Shown here one piece after another: positions 1-5,043 of a stretch of 5,070 bases of DNA. Origin of the DNA: Deltaproteobacteria bacterium. GTDB lineage: Bacteria; Desulfobacterota; Syntrophobacteria; BM002. Under the pieces are notes generated by a model. It did not search any database, was not told the DNA's origin, and worked only from the letters and a program-made list of their open reading frames with translations. A program made the translations under genes and the position numbers. Every line of letters starts with the position of its first letter. Positions within the stretch are counted from its first letter, which is position 1. The stretch is from NCBI GenBank assembly GCA_020350905.1, contig CP070843.1, forward strand, positions 1,922,306 through 1,927,375. Reading direction: 5' to 3'.

Positions 1-672
1 GTGAATACTGCCAAACCCTTGATTCCCCAATTGGTAAGCAAGGGAGAGGTAACCAGAGGCTACCTCGGGGTAAGCATCCAAACCATCACCCCTGATCTCG
101 CCAAGGCACTGAAGGTCGAGGATCGCAAAGGCGCTCTGGTGGCTGATGTTGTCTCGGGCAGCCCAGCGGACAAGGGTGGAATCGAGCGTGGCGACATCAT
201 CGTTGCCTATAACGGCAAAGCTGTAAAGGACAGCCACGACCTGCCCGCCATGGTTGCTGCAACTCCCGTGGACGAGATAGTGAAGGTAACCGTTCTGCGC
301 GATGGGAAAGAGCATAAACTTTCCATGAAGGTCGGAAAGCTGCCACCCGAGGAAGCCAAGCTTGGGAAGTCTGTGCAGCCGGCCAAGGGCAAATGGGGAC
401 TGCAGCTCCATGATTTGACTCCCCAGATAGCCCAAGAGCTTCGGGTCAAGGCTGACCAGGGCGTCGTAGTAGTCGGGGTAGAGCCAGGGAGTCCCGCAGC
501 TGAAGCTGGTATCCAGCAGGGTGACGTTATCGTTGAGGTGGACCGTCATTCGGTAAATTCGGTCAACGACGTCAAAGAGAAAATCGACGAATCCGAGGAC
601 AAAGACAATCTGTTGCTGCTGGTGCAAAGAGAAAATGGAAAGTTCTATGTACCGTTAGAGCAACAAGGATAA
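1..672 (+). CDS. DegP/HtrA-family periplasmic serine protease, C-terminal part with two PDZ domains (5' end outside window)
   Basis: The reading frame is open from the first base, and the GTG there is best read as an internal valine: the residues VNTAKPL match the stretch that joins the trypsin-like domain to PDZ1 in Do-type proteases. The catalytic His/Asp/Ser domain is therefore missing only because the window begins mid-gene. PDZ1 runs from about residue 18 to 110 with the carboxylate-binding loop YLGV at 21-24 and the GSPADKGGIERGDII core at 53-67. PDZ2 runs from about 130 to 220 with WGLQL at 132-136 and GSPAAEAGIQQGDVI at 163-177. Two PDZ domains indicate the DegP/DegQ/MucD class, which degrades or chaperones misfolded envelope proteins in the periplasm; DegS has only one. 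The gene ends in TAA and is followed 11 bases later by a strong hairpin. I cannot choose between degP, degQ and mucD without the N-terminus. Confidence 0.93.
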   Translation: MNTAKPLIPQLVSKGEVTRGYLGVSIQTITPDLAKALKVEDRKGALVADVVSGSPADKGGIERGDIIVAYNGKAVKDSHDLPAMVAATPVDEIVKVTVLRDGKEHKLSMKVGKLPPEEAKLGKSVQPAKGKWGLQLHDLTPQIAQELRVKADQGVVVVGVEPGSPAAEAGIQQGDVIVEVDRHSVNSVNDVKEKIDESEDKDNLLLLVQRENGKFYVPLEQQG

Positions 673-683
673 AGCTCCTCACC

Positions 684-715
684 AAGGGGGCGGCTGCTTA
701 TGCAGTCGCCCCCTT
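684..715 (+). terminator. Strong hairpin after the degP-like gene, probable terminator
   Basis: A 14-bp stem (684-697 with 702-715, one G-U pair) closes a TTAT loop. The stem is GC-rich (GGGGGCG against CGCCCCC). It starts 11 bases after the protease stop codon. The run of T after the stem is poor (CTTCATCGCTT), so termination may be incomplete or the hairpin may mainly protect the 3' end. The transporter start codon lies only 19 bases beyond the stem, so any promoter for that gene must overlap the hairpin or lie in the 3' end of the protease gene. Confidence 0.75.
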
Positions 716-734
716 CATCGCTTAGAGATGAAAC

Positions 735-2399
735 GTGGCGAATCACTTACCCAGCATTGCTCAAAAAGCTCAGTCAACTGCAAAGCTCTGGACCTGGGTT
801 GATGAGCATATCATCGATCTGGCCCGCGAGATGCGATTATCTTACCTGCCGCCACTGCTCGTTTATATGGCGGCAGGTATCTCTGGTTTGACCGGCATCG
901 TCGGGACCTTCTTCGTTAAAGACTACCTCGGACTCTCGGCGGAGTTCCTCGCTATGCTTGGGTTTTGGGCTGGCCTGCCCTGGGCCCTGAAGATGCCCTT
1001 GGGACATTTGGTGGACCTGCTCTGGCGTTGGAAGTCTTTGTTGGTCTTTCTCGGTGCCTCACTTATCGCTGTAAGCCTCTCAATAATGCTCGGTTTAATT
1101 GGCTCAACCTCTTTTATTACTCAATACATGAGTGTGGAGGCGTGGTTTGTTCTGGCTGCTTTGCTTGCGCCTGTGGGCTACGTCCTGCAAGATGTGGTGG
1201 CCGATGCCATGACGGTGGAGGCAGTGCCAACGGTAGATGACAGAGGTACCCCATACGACGGTAGGACCGTAAAGCTGATGCACACCACCATGCAGACCCT
1301 GGGCCGGGTAGCGATTGTTGGCGGGGGGATCGCTGTGTCTCTCATCAATATTTCTATGTTCAGTGGTGTAGGTGATATGCCGGAGGAAGTAAAACTTGGC
1401 GTCTATACCAGCATTTATAAAATGGCCATGATCATTCCGGTGATATCGGTGCTCGGGGTGATCCTGGCTGGACTGTTGAAGCGGGTTCGTACCGAAAAAC
1501 TTCGGGGCCGTGGTTTCAACAGCGAGCAGCTCAAACGGGTTATTGACCAACACACCGAAAAGGTTCATGCCAACTGGTGGATTCTGGGTGGAGGCCTCGT
1601 CTTTGTTCTCTTTACTCTGCTGATGGGACTGAGCCAGGTTTCATATAATCAGGAGATCATTTTCGTGGGCTCTATGGCAATAGTCATCTTTCTGATGGCG
1701 AAGCTCTTGAAGGAATTGAGCCCTTCTGCTCGGCGCACCTTGATAGGAACGGCTCTCATTATTTTCGTATTTCGCGCCCTGCCTGGTCCTGGCGCAGGAG
1801 CCACCTGGTGGCAGATCGATGAGTTGGGCTTCGACCAACAATTCATGTCGACGCTTTCGTTGATCGGCGGAAGCCTCGCCCTGCTCGGGATGTTTATCTT
1901 TCGCCGGTTCATGGCGGAAAAATCAATTGCCTATGTGGTGGGCTTCTTAACTATAATGGGTTCTGTATTGAGCCTGCCCATTATTGGTATGTATTACGGA
2001 CTGCATGAGTGGACCTCTAGTCTCACCGCAGGGGTAGTGGATGCGCGTTTTATCGCTATCGTTGACACGGCGCTGGAGTCGCCGCTGGGACAGGTGGCGA
2101 TGATTCCCATGCTGGCGTGGATCGCCAACAGTGCGCCACCGCACCTGAAGGCCACATTCTTCGCGGTAATGGCCTCCTTCACCAACCTGGCTCTGTCACT
2201 GAGCAACCTTGGCACCAAATACCTGAACCAGATCTTCACCGTGAGCCGTGAGATTCTGGATCCGGTTACTGGCGGAGTCGCTGTTTCCGCTGATTACACC
2301 GAGCTTGGCATACTGCTCATTACTGTAACCTGCCTGGGCTTGCTGCTTCCGATGCTTACTATTCTGTGCATCCAGAAGTCACCGTTGGGCAGCCATTAG
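735..2399 (+). CDS. Major facilitator-type transporter, BT1 (folate-biopterin transporter)-like
   Basis: This 554-residue integral membrane protein has about 12-14 hydrophobic segments, for example near residues 41-60, 70-90, 101-120, 136-156, 186-206, 229-248, 281-299, 307-324, 372-389, 398-420, 471-490 and 523-546. Two motifs recall the BT1/FBT family: LPWALKMPLGHLVD (81-94, family pattern PW..KP..G..SD) and DVVADAMTVE (153-162, family pattern DVVVDA.VVE). Proton-coupled uptake of a pterin- or folate-like compound is known for protozoan members; the substrate here is unknown. The start is GTG: an in-frame TGA at 729-731 leaves 735 as the first possible start, and AGAGA at 724-728 is a weak ribosome binding site. 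ATG at 831 (residue 33) is the alternative and would still keep the first membrane segment. The first 40 residues look amphipathic and cytoplasmic. The family is moderately sure; transporter is very sure. Confidence 0.88.
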   Translation: MANHLPSIAQKAQSTAKLWTWVDEHIIDLAREMRLSYLPPLLVYMAAGISGLTGIVGTFFVKDYLGLSAEFLAMLGFWAGLPWALKMPLGHLVDLLWRWKSLLVFLGASLIAVSLSIMLGLIGSTSFITQYMSVEAWFVLAALLAPVGYVLQDVVADAMTVEAVPTVDDRGTPYDGRTVKLMHTTMQTLGRVAIVGGGIAVSLINISMFSGVGDMPEEVKLGVYTSIYKMAMIIPVISVLGVILAGLLKRVRTEKLRGRGFNSEQLKRVIDQHTEKVHANWWILGGGLVFVLFTLLMGLSQVSYNQEIIFVGSMAIVIFLMAKLLKELSPSARRTLIGTALIIFVFRALPGPGAGATWWQIDELGFDQQFMSTLSLIGGSLALLGMFIFRRFMAEKSIAYVVGFLTIMGSVLSLPIIGMYYGLHEWTSSLTAGVVDARFIAIVDTALESPLGQVAMIPMLAWIANSAPPHLKATFFAVMASFTNLALSLSNLGTKYLNQIFTVSREILDPVTGGVAVSADYTELGILLITVTCLGLLLPMLTILCIQKSPLGSH

Positions 2400-2417
2400 C
2401 CCGTCTTTTGGTCTGTG

Positions 2418-2570
2418 ATGGGTGGGCACAAAGAGAACGAGGATTCTTTCCCAGCCAAACTATTTCAACTCGCTGCAGTGGCATATGTCTATGCGAATTC
2501 TGCTGAATTTCAGTCTCGTACCGATAGTGCTAGGCAACTTGGATACAAATGCGATTTGAAAGAATACTAG
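2418..2570 (+). CDS. Doubtful 50-residue reading frame, possible gene fragment
   Basis: An ATG at 2418 opens 50 codons to TAG. The composition is protein-like (FPAKLFQLAAVAYVYANSAE in the middle, then charged residues and a GYKCDLKEY end). The pattern of a helix ending in LAAVAY followed by a polar helix and LGY faintly recalls the N-terminus of class 3 lipases, but I would not assign it. There is no ribosome binding site before the ATG. The frame is the same as that of the transporter and is open from directly behind its stop, so a single stop change or readthrough would extend the transporter by 57 residues. It may be a decayed cassette gene, a small real gene or chance. Confidence 0.25.
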   Translation: MGGHKENEDSFPAKLFQLAAVAYVYANSAEFQSRTDSARQLGYKCDLKEY

Positions 2571-2704
2571 ATCTTGTATGTTTCATACGCGCCATCGGCC
2601 TTCACATAGCTGCTATAGATGTTGAAACTCGATTAGTCTCAAATAGTTAGCATATGCTCAACATATTTGGATGATCCGAGTCTTAGCGTAGGCGTGAGAT
2701 CTGA

Positions 2705-2749
2705 AGTCCAGGGTCATCCCCTGGACTGTGTATACTTTAATACACAGTC
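2705..2749. repeat. Two overlapping, mutually exclusive perfect hairpins
   Basis: Hairpin A pairs AGTCCAGGG (2705-2713) with CCCTGGACT (2719-2727) around a 5-base loop. Hairpin B pairs GACTGTGTAT (2724-2733) with ATACACAGTC (2740-2749) around a 6-base loop. Bases 2724-2727 (GACT) belong to the right arm of A and the left arm of B, so both cannot form fully at once. Both stems are perfect, 9 and 10 pairs. The region is non-coding. Possible roles are a folding switch in a transcript, an operator pair for a dimeric repressor, or a structured small RNA. It is not an obvious terminator, since no T run follows directly (CACGCCACTTTT comes after). Confidence 0.7.
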
Positions 2750-2766
2750 ACGCCACTTTTGCCCCA

Positions 2767-2815
2767 GCCTAACATGTGGTAGTATGTTTCCTAGAGTGGA
2801 AAGTGTGAATTAAGC
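2767..2815. repeat. Loose dyad with outer box GCCTAAC, possible degenerate attC
   Basis: GCCTAA (2767-2772) can pair with TTAAGC (2810-2815) with one mismatch, and TTTCC (2787-2791) pairs with GGAAA (2798-2802). GCCTAAC (2767-2773) fits the RYYYAAC box of integron attC sites, but the right-hand box would be ATTAAGC, lacking the invariant G of GTTRRRY, and the stem between is poor. It is reported only as a possible decayed recombination site. Confidence 0.2.
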
Positions 2816-2825
2816 GATCTATAGT
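2797..2825 (+). promoter_or_regulatory. Candidate sigma-70 promoter for the zinc-ribbon gene
   Basis: TGGAAA (2797-2802, 4 of 6 to TTGACA) and TATAGT (2820-2825, 5 of 6 to TATAAT) are separated by 17 bases. Transcription would begin near 2832 and give a leader of about 38 bases. The -35 box overlaps the right arm of a small hairpin TTTCC (2787-2791) / GGAAA (2798-2802). By eye this is the best placed promoter in the gap; the -35 match is only fair. Confidence 0.4.
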
Positions 2826-2869
2826 TTAGCTAGGTAGCACCGTTCACAATTCCTCAACGAGGTCAACCA

Positions 2870-3100
2870 ATGCGATTGCAATGTCCAAAATGCCAAAACA
2901 AATTTGACTACCAGATCCGCGTTAGCAAGGGAACCCACCAGGAGCATACTTGTTCCTCCTGTGATCGACTCTTACAGTGGGATCAGGAGCGTGAGTCAAC
3001 TGGTCAGTTGAGGTTTGGCCCACCCCGAACCTGTAAGCACCCCGATCTCAGAAAGCCTGGTGCCCTCGTACCGCTCATCAGATGGTTTGATTTAGACTGA
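2870..3100 (+). CDS. Small zinc-ribbon protein of 76 residues, function unknown
   Basis: The start ATG is preceded by GAGG at 2859-2862 with 7 bases spacing, a good ribosome binding site that fixes the start. The protein opens with CPKC (Cys5, Cys8) and has a second pair CSSC (Cys28, Cys31), a classic treble-clef or zinc-ribbon four-cysteine site with a 19-residue insertion, as in the MJ0042-type ribbon at the N-terminus of many bacterial proteins. A fifth cysteine with a nearby histidine (CKH, 55-57) is outside this pattern. The remaining half is polar, proline-rich and ends in a hydrophobic LVPLIRWFDLD. No enzymatic or membrane domain is attached, so it is a stand-alone ribbon; nucleic-acid or protein binding is a family-level guess. 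A candidate promoter lies just upstream and an attC-like dyad follows about 105 bases downstream. Confidence 0.7.
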   Translation: MRLQCPKCQNKFDYQIRVSKGTHQEHTCSSCDRLLQWDQERESTGQLRFGPPRTCKHPDLRKPGALVPLIRWFDLD

Positions 3101-3415
3101 TCCGGCACGTCAGTTTGCCCACTATATCTATGGGCAATCAAAATACTCTATTCATTCTTCAAAAAACACTGCTGAGTCACTGGATCCGCTTTTTTCCCAT
3201 AGTCTGCCCAACACAAAGCCCGGGGCACGGCGTAAGGTAATCGGGGTTTTTTGTTGGGTGGGAGTCAGATCGCCTTGACAGCGGTCGAAATACTGTGACA
3301 GGATCATTGAAGGAGAATAAATTCCGGGATTCGCCGAAAAGCTCCATATCATCTCGCCATCGTCAGTGTAAATTTTCGGCTATGCTACGATGCCACATAC
3401 AATGAGTAGGACCAC
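3101..3415. other. 315-base intergenic stretch between zinc-ribbon and DUF4019-like genes
   Basis: No gene is supported on either strand. It contains a 7-bp hairpin (TTGCCCA 3115-3121 / TGGGCAA 3131-3137, 9-base loop) 14 bases after the zinc-ribbon stop, which could act as a weak terminator although no T run follows. Next comes the attC-like dyad at 3206-3259. A perfect TTGACA at 3275-3280 lacks a matching -10 box at normal spacing. AAGGAG at 3309-3314 has no ATG/GTG/TTG at the right distance. Confidence 0.5.
3206..3259. repeat. attC-like recombination site (integron cassette end), candidate
   Basis: The outer boxes are GCCCAAC (3206-3212) and GTTGGGT (3253-3259), matching the RYYYAAC and GTTRRRY boxes of attC. 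Inside them a dyad pairs CCCAACA (3207-3213) with TGTTGGG (3252-3258), then AAAG (3215-3218) with TTTT (3247-3250, one wobble) and CCC (3219-3221) with GGG (3244-3246), interrupted by single mismatches, with an 18-base loop. Span 54 bases, at the short end of known attC sites. An alternative reading is a rho-independent terminator with a T6 tract inside the stem, or chance. It lies 105 bases after the zinc-ribbon stop, farther than usual for a cassette. Confidence 0.42.
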
Positions 3416-3957
3416 ATGAGAATAAAAGCCAGCGTACCAATCGCACCATGTCTGATTTCCTTAATGATGCTTAGCCAGCCACTTTTCGCCGGTCAGGACA
3501 AACAGAAAGCTGCGATCAAGGCAGCTGAAACTTGGTTATCATTGGTCGATGAAGGCTTCTATCTCAGAAGTTGGAGGGAAGGGGCTACGTACTTCAAAAA
3601 CGCTGTAAGTCAAGGACAGTGGACGCAGTCAATGGTGGCTTTCAGGAAAGCGCTCGGCAAGACCCTTTCGAGAAAGCTCACATCTGCACAGTACACCACA
3701 ACCTTACCTGGTGCTCCTGATGGGGAATATGTGGTTATCCAATACCAGACATCCTTCGAGAACAAACTCTCTGCCACGGAGACTGTGACGCCTATGCTAG
3801 ACGAAGATGGACCTTGGAAAGTTTCTGGCTACTATATCAAATAGGTATACCTGGCTTCTCGCTGGAACTGACAGGTCAAACAGCTCCGTTGACTTTCGGG
3901 ACTGAGTCTTGGAGGGCAAACATCTTAAACCCATCACTCCGTCGCTGAACTCGGCTG
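3254..3957 (+). mobile_element. Candidate integron gene cassette carrying the DUF4019-like gene
   Basis: If the dyads at 3206-3259 and 3875-3963 are attC sites, strand exchange between G and TT of each GTTRRRY box gives this unit of about 700 bases with one gene in the usual orientation. Against it: the gene starts 157 bases inside, and the 5' box (TTGGGT) and the R'' box of its attC (GTCAAAC) are not exact complements as they would be in a fresh cassette. No integrase gene is in the window. Confidence 0.3.
3416..3844 (+). CDS. Exported DUF4019-like protein
   Basis: The 142-residue product has a Sec signal peptide: basic start (RIK), hydrophobic core about 9-20 and a cleavage site most likely after Ala25 (LFA|GQ). 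The mature part shows what I recall as the DUF4019 pattern: A.TWLSLVDEGFY (38-49), a tryptophan at 53 and at 69, R77, LPGAP (97-101), YVVIQY (105-110), ETVTP (122-126) and the end DGPWKVSGYYI (131-141). Family members are small exported proteins of this length with no established function; the fold is expected to be a compact alpha/beta type ending in strands. AGGA at 3408-3411 with 4 bases spacing is a rather close ribosome binding site. No other start is plausible, as the signal peptide begins here. An attC-like dyad begins 31 bases after the stop. The family assignment is by recall of the motif pattern, without a search. Confidence 0.82.
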   Translation: MRIKASVPIAPCLISLMMLSQPLFAGQDKQKAAIKAAETWLSLVDEGFYLRSWREGATYFKNAVSQGQWTQSMVAFRKALGKTLSRKLTSAQYTTTLPGAPDGEYVVIQYQTSFENKLSATETVTPMLDEDGPWKVSGYYIK

Positions 3958-3963
3958 TTAGAT
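3875..3963. repeat. attC-like recombination site before the hydrolase gene, candidate
   Basis: The right outer box is GTTAGAT (3957-3963), a perfect GTTRRRY core. The left outer box is GTCAAAC (3875-3881), which departs from RYYYAAC at one base. The arms pair in blocks typical of attC: AACAGC (3879-3884) with GCTGTT (3954-3959), GTT (3888-3890) with AAC (3948-3950), and CGG (3897-3899) with CCG (3939-3941), separated by mismatches. Length 89 bases. The right end CTGAACTCGGCTGTTAGAT strongly resembles right ends of attC sites in proteobacterial integrons (AACTCGGCGTTAG type). It fills most of the gap between the DUF4019-like gene and the hydrolase. Confidence 0.48.
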
Positions 3964-4890
3964 TTTGGGGGGCAAAGTAATCATGGGTGAATGGAACCTG
4001 AACAGTAAGTTCAACTTTGAAGGGAGAGAAGTTAGGTACGGATCTGAAGGCACTGGCCCGGCTTTGGTTCTGGTTCACGGAACACCATGGTCATCGTTCA
4101 ATTTACGTCACTTAATTTCTGGCTTGTCAGACAGTTGTACTCTCTATTATTTCGATTTGTTGGGTTATGGTCAGTCGGACAAATCTGATGCTGATGTTTC
4201 GTTGGGCATTCAAAATAAATTATTAGATGCTATGCTCGATTACTGGCAACTAAATAAACCTTTTGTTGTTGGTCACGACTTTGGTGGAACTACAGTTCTC
4301 AGAAACCATATCCTGAATAGAAGAGCTTATGAAAAGATAGTTCTTATTGATCCCGTTGCGCTATCCCCGTGGGGCTCTCCATTCTTTAAGCATGTCAAAA
4401 ATTACGAGGCCGCTTTCTCTGGTGTACCCGACTATATTCATGAAGCCATCGTAGCAGCTTATGTCCAAACAGCTGCACATAAGCCTATAGCTAAGGAGAC
4501 TTTAGATGGAATTATTCGACCTTGGATGGGAGCCCAGGGAAAAGCAGCATTTTATAGACAAATTGCACAGGCTGATTTCAAGTATACCGATGAAATACAA
4601 GCGAAGTATGGCGCTATCCATCAGCCGGTATTGATTCTATGGGGTGAGGAAGATCAATGGATACCAGTCGAACTAGCGTATTCTCTTCATCAGCAAATTC
4701 CCAAGTCTAAACTAGTTACGATACCTGATACAGGACATCTTGTAATCGAAGAAAGCCCGGAAATATTGGTACGTGAAATTAAAGATTTTCTGAAACGGCC
4801 AAATGAAATCTAACAAGTTGCCACACTCGGAAAAATTGCTCGCTGCGGTCGGACGGGGCTAACAGCTTCGATGGATTTCAATGTAAAGCG
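3958..4890 (+). mobile_element. Candidate integron gene cassette carrying the hydrolase gene
   Basis: The left boundary is the GTTAGAT box (cut G|TT). The right end carries ATCTAAC (4808-4814), the exact reverse complement of that box, overlapping the last sense codon and stop codon of the hydrolase. In a cassette the 5' end TTRRRY and the R'' box near the 3' end form the two outer arms of the same attC, so exact complementarity is expected. One gene fills nearly the whole unit, with a 19-base leader before its ATG. The right limit is uncertain: the only later box is GTTATGA (4890-4896), not a strict match, and it lies inside another reading frame. The low GC compared with 1-2400 agrees with acquisition. 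Confidence 0.42.
3983..4813 (+). CDS. Alpha/beta hydrolase with aspartate nucleophile (haloalkane dehalogenase / epoxide hydrolase-like)
   Basis: The 276-residue protein has the complete alpha/beta-hydrolase layout. Oxyanion-hole motif HGTPWSS is at 32-38. DLLGYGQSD (58-66) is the next conserved strand-turn. The nucleophile elbow is GHDFGG (97-102) with Asp99, not Ser. The acid is probably Asp224 (WGEEDQWIP) and the base His252 (DTGHLVIEESPE). Aspartate at the elbow is the mark of haloalkane dehalogenases, fluoroacetate dehalogenases and epoxide hydrolases, which work through an ester intermediate. The residue after it is Phe, not the Trp that helps hold halide in classic dehalogenases, so the substrate is open. 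The cap lies about 128-205. No signal peptide is seen, so it is cytosolic. ATG 3983 is preferred, with GGGGGG at 3967-3972; TTG 3965 would add six residues but lies in that G run. Composition is AT-rich beside the left-hand genes. Confidence 0.92.
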   Translation: MGEWNLNSKFNFEGREVRYGSEGTGPALVLVHGTPWSSFNLRHLISGLSDSCTLYYFDLLGYGQSDKSDADVSLGIQNKLLDAMLDYWQLNKPFVVGHDFGGTTVLRNHILNRRAYEKIVLIDPVALSPWGSPFFKHVKNYEAAFSGVPDYIHEAIVAAYVQTAAHKPIAKETLDGIIRPWMGAQGKAAFYRQIAQADFKYTDEIQAKYGAIHQPVLILWGEEDQWIPVELAYSLHQQIPKSKLVTIPDTGHLVIEESPEILVREIKDFLKRPNEI

Positions 4891-4896
4891 TTATGA
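4808..4896. repeat. Incomplete attC-like site at the 3' end of the hydrolase gene
   Basis: ATCTAAC (4808-4814) is a perfect RYYYAAC box and the bases after it (AAGTTGCC, then a CTCGG and GCTCGCTGCGG stretch) read like the left arm and loop of an attC. The right arm is not convincing: GCGTTATGA (4888-4896) is the nearest core-like box and pairs only loosely (TAAC with GTTA, then scattered matches). Either the site is degenerate or its right half was lost when the following fragment was joined. Confidence 0.35.
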
Positions 4897-5043
4897 GGTG
4901 AAGTCCACCCAAAATGATAGAGATTTTCATATAACTCGATCCGATCTACACTTAGCATCCTTCTTTTGAACTCTCCGATTCATTTTTTGGTGGTTTTTCG
5001 TATTGACCTGGTAGCCAGACTAGGAGTAACGTTCCCTGGTTGA
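4871..5043 (+). pseudogene. Frameshifted fragment resembling a DUF3883 / PD-(D/E)xK nuclease-like domain
   Basis: An ATG at 4871 opens 32 codons ending at TGA 4967-4969. Residues 7-23 (RYEVKSTQNDRDFHITR) recall the DUF3883 signature, in which an EVK(T/S) strand with an E.K pair is followed by F.ITRNEL and a helix. At the stop the coherent sequence seems to continue one frame back: from 4963 that frame reads a helix end and strand (NSPIHFLVVFRIDL, from 4969) up to TGA 5041-5043, as the domain normally continues with a Y/F-rich strand. A single indel near the T run at 4964-4967 would explain this. No ribosome binding site or N-terminal region of the parent protein is present, so it looks like a remnant. 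The similarity is recalled by pattern and is modest. Confidence 0.35.

Larger units (their letters stand above)
2400..2869. other. 470-base region with no convincing gene
   Basis: Between the transporter and the zinc-ribbon gene the sequence is more AT-rich than the transporter. It holds one doubtful short reading frame (2418-2570), a 10-base palindrome AGCATATGCT at 2649-2658, a pair of overlapping perfect hairpins (2705-2749), a loose dyad (2767-2815) and a candidate promoter just before the next gene. No tRNA, rRNA or insertion sequence is visible. Just after the transporter stop codon, GGGC (2387-2390) could pair with GCCC (2399-2402) ahead of TCTTTT, but four pairs make a weak terminator at best. 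Confidence 0.6.

Noticed and set aside
2387..2409. Terminator overlapping the transporter stop codon
   Set aside because: The stem has only four pairs, although TCTTTT follows.
2420..2456. Hairpin GGGTGGG/CCCAGCC with inner AAAGA/TCTTT
   Set aside because: It has a G/G mismatch and a 3-base bulge, no T run follows, and it lies inside a possible reading frame; no role can be supported.
2549..2650. 33-residue plus-strand frame with a hydrophobic middle
   Set aside because: No ribosome binding site, overlaps another doubtful frame, and is short enough to be chance.
2731..2736. TATACT as a -10 promoter box inside the hairpin
   Set aside because: No -35-like hexamer at 16-18 bases upstream and no extended -10 TG at the right place.
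2724..2749. Possible LexA/SOS box in the CTGTGTAT...ATACACAG palindrome
   Set aside because: LexA sites have CTGT and ACAG separated by 8 bases; here the gap is 14.
3275..3300. Perfect TTGACA as a -35 box before the DUF4019-like gene
   Set aside because: The only -10-like hexamer (TACTGT) is 10 bases away, too close, and nothing fits at 16-18.
3152..3352. 66-codon open frame on the minus strand
   Set aside because: It runs across the attC-like dyad and low-complexity runs, has no ribosome site or recognisable pattern, and is best explained as chance.
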